From CAYRES01 sp964423425 (lineage in GTDB: Bacteria > Actinomycetota > Thermoleophilia > RBG-16-64-13), in the NCBI GenBank assembly GCA_964423425.1, contig CAYRES010000004.1:124001-188000 (forward strand): a DNA stretch of 64,000 nucleotides. The letters run 5' to 3'. Made by a program: the position numbers and the translations under genes. Below, one piece after another: positions 29,259 through 37,340 of the stretch. The notes under the pieces were generated by a model. That model was not told where the DNA came from and did no database searches. It saw only the letters and a list, made by a program, of their open reading frames with translations. The first letter of the stretch is position 1; each line of letters opens with the position of its first letter.

Positions 29259-29865
29259 CCGCGGCAAGGCGAAGGAGTTCGCACGGTTGTTCGGGGCGGG
29301 CTACTCGGTGCGGGCTCTTGCTCCCCACATCACTCTTCCCGTGGAGACCGGAGACACCTTCGCGGCCAATGCCCGCCTGAAAGCGGAGAGCGTCTTTGCC
29401 TCCCTGGGTGGCACCAAGGCCGTGCTGGCTGATGATTCAGGGCTCGAGGTGGGAGCCCTCGGAGGCCTCCCGGGAGTGCGTTCGGCACGCTATGCGGGCC
29501 CGGAGGCCGGCGATGAGGAGAACGTGGCCCTACTGATCGCGGAGCTCGAGGGCCAGACCGACCGGAGGGCGCGCTTCGTGTGTGAGCTCGCTCTCGTATT
29601 GCCGGGCGAGGGCAAGGGCTTCGGGCCTCGGCTCGTGACGGCCCGGGGGGAGCTTCGCGGCCGCATCAGTGAGTGTCGACGCGGCGACGGGGGCTTCGGT
29701 TATGACCCTGTGTTCGTGCCCGACGGGTGGGAGCGGACGCTCGCCGAGGTGGAAGCGGGCGAGAAAGACCGCGTGTCTCATCGGGGGGCGGCGGTGCAGG
29801 CTCTACTGCGGGAGCTCCACACACAGGTGGGTGGGGAGCTCGCGCACGGTAGGGGGAAGGGCTGA
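29230..29865 (+). CDS. rdgB: dITP/XTP pyrophosphatase (RdgB/HAM1)
   Basis: RdgB hydrolyses non-canonical purine triphosphates to keep them out of DNA and RNA. The 211-residue sequence starts ITLATSNRGKAKEF, continues DTFAANARLKAE and VLADDSGLEVGALGGLPGVRSARYAG (in parts, residues about 65-90), and ends DGGFGYDPVFVPDG and VSHRGAAVQAL. ATG 29230 lies within the rph tail, so translation is coupled. It is followed 4 bases later by a zincin gene. Confidence 0.95.
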   Translation: MLVITLATSNRGKAKEFARLFGAGYSVRALAPHITLPVETGDTFAANARLKAESVFASLGGTKAVLADDSGLEVGALGGLPGVRSARYAGPEAGDEENVALLIAELEGQTDRRARFVCELALVLPGEGKGFGPRLVTARGELRGRISECRRGDGGFGYDPVFVPDGWERTLAEVEAGEKDRVSHRGAAVQALLRELHTQVGGELAHGRGKG

Positions 29866-29869
29866 GACC

Positions 29870-30247
29870 ATGGACGAGGAGCGCTTCGAACGACTGGTCG
29901 ATGAGGCCATGGCGGAATTGCCGGAGGAGTTCATCGACAGTCTCGAGAACCTCGAGATCGTGGTGAAGGAGTGGCCCTCTGCCGAGGAGCTGCGGGAAGC
30001 CGGTCTCGACCCGCACAGCCGGGCAGGGTTGCTGGGCTTGTACCGGGGCGTGCCCCTCACCGAGCGGGGCGCCCACTACGCCTGGGTCGCTCCCGACATC
30101 ATCACTCTCTACCAGGGGCCCATCGAGAGGGCGGCCGGCCGATCCGACGAGGCTGTGAGGCGACAGGTGAGACTCACCCTCATGCACGAGATAGGTCACT
30201 ACTTCGGTATCGACGAGGATCGTCTCGAGGAGCTCGGCTGGGCCTGA
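29870..30247 (+). CDS. Metallopeptidase family (zincin) protein
   Basis: This is a 125-residue small zincin of the family often called metallopeptidase PF06262. The zinc motif HEIGHYFGID near residue 107 provides HExxH plus a likely downstream acidic ligand. The acidic N-terminus (MDEERFERLVDEAMAELPEE) and the GLYRGVPL and PDIITLYQGPI segments are typical of the family. It has no signal peptide, so it is cytosolic. Its physiological substrate is unknown. It is the last gene of the murI operon. Confidence 0.85.
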   Translation: MDEERFERLVDEAMAELPEEFIDSLENLEIVVKEWPSAEELREAGLDPHSRAGLLGLYRGVPLTERGAHYAWVAPDIITLYQGPIERAAGRSDEAVRRQVRLTLMHEIGHYFGIDEDRLEELGWA

Positions 30248-30273
30248 GCCGGGTCCAGTTGAAGCCGGCCGCT

Positions 30274-30981
30274 TCAGGAGAGCGAGAGCAGCGTGAAGGC
30301 AAACGCGTTGTTGAGCGCGTGGGCGATCACCGGTACCCACAGATCTCCGGTGCGCCGGTAGCCTTCGGCGAGGATCATGGCCCCGAGCATGATGGGCAAG
30401 AAGGCGGGAAGATTGAAGTGAACCACGCCGAACAACAGTGAGCTGTAGATGAGGCCCCGTGTGCGCCCCTTGAGGGCGCTCATGGCCCGGTAGAGGTAGC
30501 CGCGAAAGAATATCTCCTCGGTGACGGGGGCGAACACCACGCCCGCCACCCAGATGGCAGCGAGGCCGCCCCCTGTTGCGTTCTCGATGGGGAACTGGGC
30601 CGCCTGCGTCTGCTCTATGCCCAACGCATTGAGAATGATGCCCACGGCAGCGGCGGCAATGACGAAGAGCACGCCGAAGAGCACCCCGTAGCCGAGGGAG
30701 CGTAACGAGAGTGTGCGGGTGAAGCCCATCTCGCTCCAACTCGTGACGCCGCTCCTGATCAACAGCAGGTACACGATGGCCAAGAGAACGGCGTCCTCCA
30801 CCGCTATGAGCACGAACAGGGCCCAAGGGTTGGCCAGTATGTTGGTGCCGGAGAAGCTGATGATGACCGGCAGCGAGAAGACGGTGGCGAGCATCACCGC
30901 CCCTAGGAGAACCCCGATGACGATAGGCCACGATCCATAGCGGGCCAGCCGCGGATTGGTGCGCAGGCGGTCGTTGCTCAC
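30274..30981 (-). CDS. CPBP family intramembrane protease
   Basis: This is a 235-residue membrane protein of the CPBP (Abi/Rce1-like) family, with about seven to eight hydrophobic helices. The three family motifs are present: TEEIFFRGYLY (EExxxR) near residue 155, FGVVHF near residue 184 and HALNNAFAF near residue 222. Relatives cleave peptides within the membrane or protect against bacteriocins. It follows the XRE regulator by 11 bases on the same strand and is likely co-transcribed with it. Confidence 0.88.
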   Translation of the reverse strand: MSNDRLRTNPRLARYGSWPIVIGVLLGAVMLATVFSLPVIISFSGTNILANPWALFVLIAVEDAVLLAIVYLLLIRSGVTSWSEMGFTRTLSLRSLGYGVLFGVLFVIAAAAVGIILNALGIEQTQAAQFPIENATGGGLAAIWVAGVVFAPVTEEIFFRGYLYRAMSALKGRTRGLIYSSLLFGVVHFNLPAFLPIMLGAMILAEGYRRTGDLWVPVIAHALNNAFAFTLLSLS

Positions 30982-30991
30982 GGTGCCGTGA

Positions 30992-31390
30992 CTATCTCAT
31001 CAGCCGGCGGGCCACATCCAAGAGGAGCCTGCGATCCGCCGGTCGAAGCCGTCGGGTGAGTTGCGCCAATTCCCGCTCTTCCTGCTCGCTCAGGACGTCG
31101 GCTTCCAGAGAGAGCTGCTCGGGCTCGAAGAAGGGGTCGTCTTGATCGAGCGCGGCGTGATAGAGCAGGCGCCGGGGTGGGACGGAGAGGGCGGTGGCAA
31201 TGGCCTCGAGGACGTCGGTTGTCGGATTCTTCCTGCCCTTCTCGATGTCGCCCAGGTAGCTCTTGGAGATCCCCGACTCATCGGCGAGTGCCTGCAGAGT
31301 GAACTCCTTGTCCTGCCTCAGGCGGCGGACCGTCATGCCGATGTAGTCGGCAAGTCGCTTGTCGTCTGGTGAATCGTTGGGAAGGCTCAT
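30992..31390 (-). CDS. XRE-family transcriptional regulator
   Basis: This 132-residue protein has an N-terminal Cro/CI-type helix-turn-helix (residues about 14-68: VRRLRQDKEFTLQALADESGISKSYLGDIEKGRKNP read in parts). A charged C-terminal part (LSEQEERELAQLTRRLRPADRRLLLDVAR) may mediate oligomerisation. Start MSLPNDS at 31390 is chosen over a 216-residue frame because the extension lacks similarity and runs through the divergent promoter. It likely controls itself and perhaps larC through the inverted repeat at 31416. Confidence 0.85.
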   Translation of the reverse strand: MSLPNDSPDDKRLADYIGMTVRRLRQDKEFTLQALADESGISKSYLGDIEKGRKNPTTDVLEAIATALSVPPRRLLYHAALDQDDPFFEPEQLSLEADVLSEQEERELAQLTRRLRPADRRLLLDVARRLMR

Positions 31391-31415
31391 GGCAGGATCC
31401 CCGCAACCGTCGCGC

Positions 31416-31431
31416 CTTACCGCAGTGTAAG
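31416..31431. promoter_or_regulatory. Putative operator between xre and larC
   Basis: CTTAC-N6-GTAAG is a perfect inverted repeat in the divergent intergenic region. On the minus strand it overlaps a TACACT -10 for the XRE gene. This placement fits autorepression; the link is inferred from position only. Confidence 0.35.
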
Positions 31432-31460
31432 AGGTGCTTCGGCAGTTTGCAACATTGGGA

Positions 31461-31466
31461 TACACT
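31461..31466 (+). promoter_or_regulatory. larC -10 element (TACACT)
   Basis: TACACT ends 7 bases before ATG 31474, and no Shine-Dalgarno is present, so larC also looks leaderless. This may be the first promoter of the Wood-Ljungdahl cluster. Confidence 0.4.
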
Positions 31467-31473
31467 GTGCCCC

Positions 31474-32769
31474 ATGCCAATCGTGTCCTTACCGCTCTTG
31501 TATATCGATCCGTGGGCAGGTCTCTCGGGTGACATGTTGCTGGCGGCACTGGTCGATCTTGCGCTTGACGCGGGGGCCAAGCCTGTGGAGATCGAGGCCC
31601 GGCTCGAGGGGGTGATCGGGGCCCTCGCCCTGCCGGACACAAGCATCCGGGTGGAGGAGGTGGTGGAGCGGGGCATCGCCGCGCGGCGGGTCACGGTGGA
31701 AGACGGGGGAGGAGCCGAATTCCGGAGACTGTCGGAGATCGAGGCACTGCTTGCGGGAGTGGCATCGGAGTTGGCTCCGGGGGTGGCCGAGCGGGCCGGG
31801 AGGGCAATCGGCCGCTTGGCCGAGGTGGAGGCCCGCATCCACGGCGTATCGCCCGAAGACATCCATTTCCATGAGCTTGGGGCGGCGGACACCATTGTCG
31901 ACGTGGTGGGATTCTTCTCCCTGATACACCTCTTGGGCGTGGAGGAGGTGGTCCACGGCACCATTCCGGTGGGAAGCGGCCGAGTCGAGTGTGCGCATGG
32001 TCGTCTCGGGGTGCCGGCGCCGGCCACGCTGGAACTCCTGCGGGGCAGACCGGTCACCGGCGGCGATGAGGAGTACGAGGCCACCACGCCCACGGGGGCG
32101 CTGCTGCTTGCCGAGTCGGCCTCGTCGTGGGGCCCACTGCCGCTCATGACCGTACAGGCACGGGGTTATGGTGCGGGGAGCGCGGCCTTTCTGTCCGGTG
32201 CGAACGTGGTCAGAATCATCGGCGGCGAGAGACTCCGCCTGGCGCAGACGGAGGAGGGTCCGGCGGGCGGGCCCGGCGGGCGGGTGGTCCTCTTGGAGAC
32301 GGTGCTCGATGACGTGGACGGGGAGACGGCAGGCTACGTGGTCGCCGGACTATTGGCCCAGGGGGCTCTCGATGCCTGGTTGCGCCCGGTGGTCATGAAG
32401 AAAAGTCGTCCCGGTGTGGAACTGTGTGTCTTGGGGAGGATCGAGGATGAGGCCGGTCTCACTCTCACCCTCATCCGTGAGACGGGAACCCTGGGTGTGC
32501 GGCGGCGGGTGGTGGAGCGTGCCGAAGTATCGCGGAGGTGGGTGCAGGTCGGCTTCCGGGAGCACGAGATACCGGTGAAAGTGGGGTACCTGGGCACGGA
32601 GATCGTGTCGGTGAAACCCGAGCACGAAGCGGCCGCCGCTGCAGCGCACGCGACCGGGGAGCCGCTCAGGCATGTCCTGCGGGTTGCCAGCGAAGCTGCG
32701 CACTCTATAATAGCGGGCCATGCCCCTTCGCCGGGGTGGTCCCAGTCGTCCAAGACCACGGGGTGTTGA
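31474..32769 (+). CDS. larC: LarC-type nickel chelatase
   Basis: LarC inserts nickel into the pyridinium bis-thiocarboxylate nucleotide to make the NPN cofactor of lactate racemase and related enzymes. The 431-residue single frame carries both halves that in Lactobacillus arise by frameshifting: YIDPWAGLSGDM, IHFHELGAADTIVDVVG and ATTPTGALL in the first, LETVLDDVDGE in the second. LarB, LarE and LarA are absent from the window. The gene overlaps fhs by one base (TGATG) and heads a cluster whose acetyl-CoA synthase needs nickel; a nickel-delivery role there is speculation. Confidence 0.88.
   Translation: MPIVSLPLLYIDPWAGLSGDMLLAALVDLALDAGAKPVEIEARLEGVIGALALPDTSIRVEEVVERGIAARRVTVEDGGGAEFRRLSEIEALLAGVASELAPGVAERAGRAIGRLAEVEARIHGVSPEDIHFHELGAADTIVDVVGFFSLIHLLGVEEVVHGTIPVGSGRVECAHGRLGVPAPATLELLRGRPVTGGDEEYEATTPTGALLLAESASSWGPLPLMTVQARGYGAGSAAFLSGANVVRIIGGERLRLAQTEEGPAGGPGGRVVLLETVLDDVDGETAGYVVAGLLAQGALDAWLRPVVMKKSRPGVELCVLGRIEDEAGLTLTLIRETGTLGVRRRVVERAEVSRRWVQVGFREHEIPVKVGYLGTEIVSVKPEHEAAAAAAHATGEPLRHVLRVASEAAHSIIAGHAPSPGWSQSSKTTGC
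32706..32711 (+). promoter_or_regulatory. Internal promoter -10 (TATAAT) before fhs
   Basis: A consensus TATAAT inside the end of larC would start transcripts near 32719, 50 bases before the fhs ATG. An out-of-frame ATG lies exactly 8 bases after it. Confidence 0.5.
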
Positions 32770-32821
32770 TGAAGCACGATCTCGAGATTGCTCAGGAAGC
32801 CGCTCTTCTGCCCATCGGTGA
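32720..32821 (+). other. Possible leaderless upstream ORF (33 codons)
   Basis: ATG 32720 is placed where the TATAAT promoter should start transcription. Its 33-codon, Arg-rich frame overlaps the fhs start and ends at TGA 32819-32821. If translated it would regulate fhs initiation. It may be chance. Confidence 0.25.
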
Positions 32822-34457
32822 GGTGGCGGAGAAGCTGGGTCTGGTTCCGGAGGAGATCTCTCTTCACGGCAGCCACAAGGCGAAGATACACCTCGACGTG
32901 TTCGATTCCCGCCGCGCACAGCCCGACGGCAAGCTGGTGCTGTGTACGGCCATCACCCCCACGCCCGCCGGTGAGGGCAAGACCACAACCACGGTGGGCT
33001 TGTCCATGGCCCTCAACCGCTTGGGCAAGAGTGCGGTGGCCGCTCTCCGCGAACCGTCGCTCGGGCCGGTGTTCGGAGTGAAGGGTGGGGCCGCCGGCGG
33101 GGGTTACTCGCAGGTCCTGCCCATGGAAGACATCAACCTGCACTTCACCGGGGATCTTCACGCGGTGGCCGCGTCTCACAACCTGCTGGGCGCGATGATC
33201 GACAATCACCTCTTCCACGGCAACGACCTCGACATCAATCCCGAAGACATCTCTTGGCCGAGAGTGCTCGATGTGAACGACCGCGCACTGCGCAACATCA
33301 CCATCTCCCAAGGGGGTGATGGGCCGGAGAGGCGCACGCGTTTCGACATCACGGCGGCTTCCGAAGTCATGGCCATCCTGTGCTTGTCGCTCGACGTTGA
33401 AGACCTGAAGGCAAGGCTCGATCGAGTCATCGTGGCAAGCACCCGGTTCGGGCGCAAGGTCACCGCGCAGGACGTGCGTGCCTCGGGGGCCATGGCCGTG
33501 TTGCTCAAGGATGCCCTGCAGCCCAATCTGGTACAGACCATCGAGAACACGCCCGCCATCGTGCACGGGGGTCCCTTCGCCAACATCGCCCATGGGTGCA
33601 ACTCCGCCATGGCCACACGGATGGGGCTGCGCCTGGCTGACTACTGTGTAACCGAAGCCGGCTTCGGCGCCGATCTGGGGGCGGAGAAGTTCTTCGACAT
33701 CAAGTGCCGCTCTGCCGGCCTGAAGCCCGACTGCGTGGTACTCGTGGCGACGGTGAGGGCGCTCAAGTACCATGGGGGCCAAGCGCTGGAACGGGTGGGG
33801 GAGCAAGACCTCGAGGCGCTGCGCAAGGGCATGGCGAATCTCAAGAAACACCTGGAGAACCTGGGCCTGTTCGGGGTTCCGTGCGTGGTGGCCATCAATC
33901 CTTTCGCAAGCGACAGCGAGGCCGAATTGGCCTTGTTGAAAGAGGAGGCGTCGGCGTACGGGGTCCCGGTCGTTGTCTCCGACGTGTTCGCCCGCGGGGG
34001 AGAGGGAGGCCTCGAGTTGGGTGCCGAGGTGGTCCGCATCTGCGATAACGGAGCGGGTACGTCAGCCCCGGAGGAGACGGACGGCGGGTTCCGGTATCTG
34101 TACGACCTGGGCCTTTCCCTGCGCGAGAAGGTGGAGATCATCGCCACCCAGATCTATGGAGCGGAAGGCGTCGACTACGTGTACGACGCCCGCACGGCCA
34201 TGGAGAGGTTTGAGCGGATCGGTTACGGTATTCTTCCCATATGCATGGCCAAGACGCAGTACTCGTTCACTGATGACCCCGCCAAGCGGGGGAGGCCGCA
34301 AGGCTTCCGGCTCACGGTGAGAGAGGTACGGCTCTCGGCCGGGGCACGGATGATCGTGCCGGTGTGTGGAAAGATGACGACCATGCCGGGGCTGCCGGCT
34401 CGACCGGCGGCCGAGCGTATAGATCTACTCGATCACGGTATCGTCGGTCTCTTCTGA
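32769..34457 (+). CDS. fhs: Formate--tetrahydrofolate ligase
   Basis: This enzyme attaches formate to tetrahydrofolate using ATP, the entry step of the methyl branch of the Wood-Ljungdahl pathway. The 562-residue length is normal. The start MKHDLEIAQEA aligns with known enzymes. The ATP loop is TPAGEGKTTTTVGL, and REPSLGPVFGVKGGAAGGGY, ITAASEVMAIL and EAGFGADLGAEKF are classic signatures. ATG 32769 overlaps the larC stop; earlier in-frame GTG codons belong to the larC overlap. Folate-branch enzymes fchA and folD follow after RACo. Confidence 0.97.
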   Translation: MKHDLEIAQEAALLPIGEVAEKLGLVPEEISLHGSHKAKIHLDVFDSRRAQPDGKLVLCTAITPTPAGEGKTTTTVGLSMALNRLGKSAVAALREPSLGPVFGVKGGAAGGGYSQVLPMEDINLHFTGDLHAVAASHNLLGAMIDNHLFHGNDLDINPEDISWPRVLDVNDRALRNITISQGGDGPERRTRFDITAASEVMAILCLSLDVEDLKARLDRVIVASTRFGRKVTAQDVRASGAMAVLLKDALQPNLVQTIENTPAIVHGGPFANIAHGCNSAMATRMGLRLADYCVTEAGFGADLGAEKFFDIKCRSAGLKPDCVVLVATVRALKYHGGQALERVGEQDLEALRKGMANLKKHLENLGLFGVPCVVAINPFASDSEAELALLKEEASAYGVPVVVSDVFARGGEGGLELGAEVVRICDNGAGTSAPEETDGGFRYLYDLGLSLREKVEIIATQIYGAEGVDYVYDARTAMERFERIGYGILPICMAKTQYSFTDDPAKRGRPQGFRLTVREVRLSAGARMIVPVCGKMTTMPGLPARPAAERIDLLDHGIVGLF

Positions 34458-34488
34458 TGCGTCACCTCCTACGCGTTCACATGGTCCA

Positions 34489-36456
34489 GTGAGCAAAGAC
34501 GGTCACACCGTAATCTTTGAACCGGGTGATATCGCGGTGCCTCTCGTACCCGAAGGGCAAACGCTGCAACGGGTTGCGCTCGACGCCCGTATCGACGTGG
34601 CCTCTCCCTGCGGGGGTGCCGGAGCCTGCGGCCGCTGCAAGGTCGAGGTGTTGTCGGGCCGGGTCGAGGCGGAACGGTCTGTGCATCTATCGGCCGAGGA
34701 GTGGGAGGCCGGGGTGAGACTGGCCTGTCGCTGCGTGGTCCGGGGCGACGCCGAGGTACGTGTGCCGCCCGGCTCTCGGGTGGAAGGGTCGGGGCCGCTT
34801 CAGCACACACTGGCGGGCGATCAACCCGGGACGACGCTTGCCGCTCGTGACCCAGTTCCTCCGCTCGCTCCCGGCGAACTCACGCCGGTGGGGCACAAGG
34901 TGACCCTTGAGCTTCCGCCCCCCTCCGAGCGCGACAATCTGAACGACCTGGCCCGCTTCAAGCGAGCTCTGCGCAACCAGTACGGCCTCACCGGGGTGTC
35001 GGTGGACTCCATCTGGGTGCGCAACATGCCGGCGGTACTGCGAGAAGAGAACTGGCTGGTCACGGCCACACTTGTGGAGACGCCCTATGGCCACAAGGTG
35101 ATCAACATCGAGCCCGGAGCACAGTCGGAGGAGTCGTTCTGCGTGGCACTCGATATCGGCACGACCACGGTATGGGGCGAACTGCTCGATATGAACAGCG
35201 GGGAGGTGTTGGCTCAGTCCTCCTCCTACAACCGGCAGATCCGCTTCGGTGAGGACGTGATCAGCCGGATCATCTACGCCTCCGATGTGGAGAGCCGCGA
35301 GCATCTCCAGAACGCCGTGGTCGAGACCATCAACATCATCATCGACGACATGGTAGCCGCCGCCGGCATCGTTCGCTCCAAGATCGCCCATATCCAGGCG
35401 GCCGGCAACACCGCCATGACCTGCTTCGTCCTCGGCATCGACCCCCGCTATCTTCGCCTCGCCCCGTATGTGCCGCCGGTGGACTTCGTGGCGCCGGTGC
35501 GGGCGGTAAACCTGGGGGACGGCGTTCGCGTGGGCCGTCATTGCCACATGTACTGTTTCCCGGCGGTGGCGAGCTACGTGGGGGGCGACATAGTGGCGGG
35601 TATCGCCGGCTCGGGGGTGTCGACGACCGAGATGATCACCCTCTACATCGATGTGGGCACCAACGGTGAGGTGGTCATCGGTAACCGCGAGTGGCTGATC
35701 GCCGCCTCCTGTTCGGCCGGTCCGGCTTTCGAGGGTGGTGGAATCGCCTGTGGGGTGAGGGCCACCGCAGGCGCGGTCGAGAGCGTGCGGGTGGATCCGG
35801 TGTCCCATGCGCCTTCGGTGGCGGTCATCGGTGATAGGCCGGCCTTGGGCATCTGTGGATCGGGCATCATCGATGCGGTTGCCGAGCTGCTGCGGACGGG
35901 AGTCATCGGGCAAGATGGGCGCTTCCGGCACGAAGCCGGAGGCCACGTACGTATGAACGAGGGCAGGCCGGAGTACGTGCTCGTTCCCTCCGCGTACACG
36001 GCCAACGGAGCCGACATCATCGTGAGCGAGAGCGACATCGAGAATGTCATGCGGGCGAAGGCGTCGATCTTCGCCGGCATCCAGACCCTGCTCGACAGCG
36101 TGACCCTGGAATGGGGCGATCTCGAGCAGATCGTCATTGCCGGCGGCTTCGGCCGCTCGCTGCGCATTGAACAGGCTCAGATCATCGGCCTCTTTCCCGA
36201 GGTGGATCGAGACAAGTTCATCTTCATCGGTAATGGGTCGTTGTTGGGCGCCCGCCGGGCCTCATTCTCCAAGAATGTGTTGAAGTCGGCCCATCAGGTC
36301 GCGCAGATGATGACCAACATCGAGCTCAGTGACAACCAGTCCTTCTACGATAACTACATGGCCGCTCTGTTTCTTCCACACACTGACCTCAGGCTGTTCC
36401 CGCGCATGCAGAGCCTGCTGGCGACGGTGGGGAAGGACGGAGAAGAGCAGGCATGA
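34489..36456 (+). CDS. acsV: RACo: reductive activator of the corrinoid/Fe-S protein
   Basis: RACo uses ATP to reduce the inactive Co(II) form of the corrinoid protein so that it can accept methyl groups. The 655-residue protein has an N-terminal [2Fe-2S] domain with SPCGGAGACGRC and a later Cys (LACRC). A linker and an ASKHA ATPase domain follow, with ALDIGTTTVWGEL near residue 223, AAGNTAMTCF, YIDVGTNGEVV and IAGGFGRSL. GTG 34489 starts the family-like sequence, but no Shine-Dalgarno is visible. The gene sits between fhs and fchA, inside the pathway cluster. Confidence 0.93.
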   Translation: MSKDGHTVIFEPGDIAVPLVPEGQTLQRVALDARIDVASPCGGAGACGRCKVEVLSGRVEAERSVHLSAEEWEAGVRLACRCVVRGDAEVRVPPGSRVEGSGPLQHTLAGDQPGTTLAARDPVPPLAPGELTPVGHKVTLELPPPSERDNLNDLARFKRALRNQYGLTGVSVDSIWVRNMPAVLREENWLVTATLVETPYGHKVINIEPGAQSEESFCVALDIGTTTVWGELLDMNSGEVLAQSSSYNRQIRFGEDVISRIIYASDVESREHLQNAVVETINIIIDDMVAAAGIVRSKIAHIQAAGNTAMTCFVLGIDPRYLRLAPYVPPVDFVAPVRAVNLGDGVRVGRHCHMYCFPAVASYVGGDIVAGIAGSGVSTTEMITLYIDVGTNGEVVIGNREWLIAASCSAGPAFEGGGIACGVRATAGAVESVRVDPVSHAPSVAVIGDRPALGICGSGIIDAVAELLRTGVIGQDGRFRHEAGGHVRMNEGRPEYVLVPSAYTANGADIIVSESDIENVMRAKASIFAGIQTLLDSVTLEWGDLEQIVIAGGFGRSLRIEQAQIIGLFPEVDRDKFIFIGNGSLLGARRASFSKNVLKSAHQVAQMMTNIELSDNQSFYDNYMAALFLPHTDLRLFPRMQSLLATVGKDGEEQA

Positions 36457-36595
36457 CGGCGCACTGTGTTTCAAGGCGGGTGCTGGGCTCAGATGAGGGA
36501 ATTCGAGCCGACGGAAGAGGCGTGGGCGTCAAGGGGAGCGCGGGCAGGGTTATCAGTCGATGGTCATGTCGGCCGAGAGCGAGGAGAGGTAATCC
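36457..36595 (+). other. Spacer between acsV and fchA
   Basis: These 139 bases show no ORF or strong hairpin on inspection. GAGGAGAGG at about 36581-36589 serves fchA. Confidence 0.3.
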
Positions 36596-37219
36596 GTGGT
36601 CAAGGGTACGCTGAGAGAGTTCTTGGATGCATTGGCCTCACGGGCGCCTGTTCCCGGTGGCGGAAGTGCGGCTGCTCTGGTAGGAGCGCTCGGCGCTGCA
36701 CTGACGAGTATGGTGGCTGCCTTGACGGTCGATTCGCCTGCCTACGCCGATGTGGCGGCGTCCATGAAGGTGCTTCTCGGGCGTTCCGAGGCTCTGCGGG
36801 AGGAGCTTCAGTCACTGGTGGAGCAAGATTCACGTGCCTATGGGGGAGTAGCGGCCGCCTTCAGGATGCCGAAGTCCACGGCGGCGGAGGAAGAGGCGAG
36901 AGGCCAAGCGCTACAGCAGGCGCTCGTGGGTGCCACCGAGACTCCCCTTCAGGTGCAACGTGCGGCCTACACTGTGGCTGAGTTGGCGGCAAGGGCGGCG
37001 GAGCAGGGTAACCGGAACGTGGTGAGCGACGCCGGCGTGGCTGCGCTCCTCGCCGAGGCCGCATGCCGGGCGGCCGCCCTTAATGTGCGGATAAACACGC
37101 CCTATCTCGCCGACGGGGCTGCGGCCCAGGCATATCGGGCCGAGGCGGACGAGTTGGTGAAGAGCACGAGTCGGCTCGCAGCCGAGGCCCTCGCTCTCAC
37201 CGACGAGGTGCTTGAGTGA
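36596..37219 (+). CDS. fchA: Methenyltetrahydrofolate cyclohydrolase FchA
   Basis: FchA hydrolyses 5,10-methenyl-THF to 10-formyl-THF (reversible; the pathway uses the dehydrating direction). The 207-residue protein is of the formiminotransferase-cyclodeaminase family: LREFLDALASRAPVPGGGSAAAL at the start, VEQDSRAYGGV, NRNVVSDAGVAALLAEAA and LNVRINTPYL. GTG 36596 is supported by GAGGAG ten bases upstream. Its presence next to a FolD that lacks cyclohydrolase residues indicates that this enzyme carries that step. Confidence 0.93.
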   Translation: MVKGTLREFLDALASRAPVPGGGSAAALVGALGAALTSMVAALTVDSPAYADVAASMKVLLGRSEALREELQSLVEQDSRAYGGVAAAFRMPKSTAAEEEARGQALQQALVGATETPLQVQRAAYTVAELAARAAEQGNRNVVSDAGVAALLAEAACRAAALNVRINTPYLADGAAAQAYRAEADELVKSTSRLAAEALALTDEVLE

Positions 37220-37340
37220 CCGATCTGAGGAGTGGCGGATTGGGGAGGTCGGGTCGATCGGCCTGCAGGCCTCGGCGGAGAAGTGGGCTGCATGAAGGCG
37301 TGCACAAGAGGAGTCTGCGGAGCGTGGGGAAGGAGCGCGC

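Noticed and set aside
32334..33851. 505-codon minus-strand frame opposite larC/fhs
   Set aside because: It is antisense to two firmly identified genes, with no ribosome binding site and no recognisable domain.
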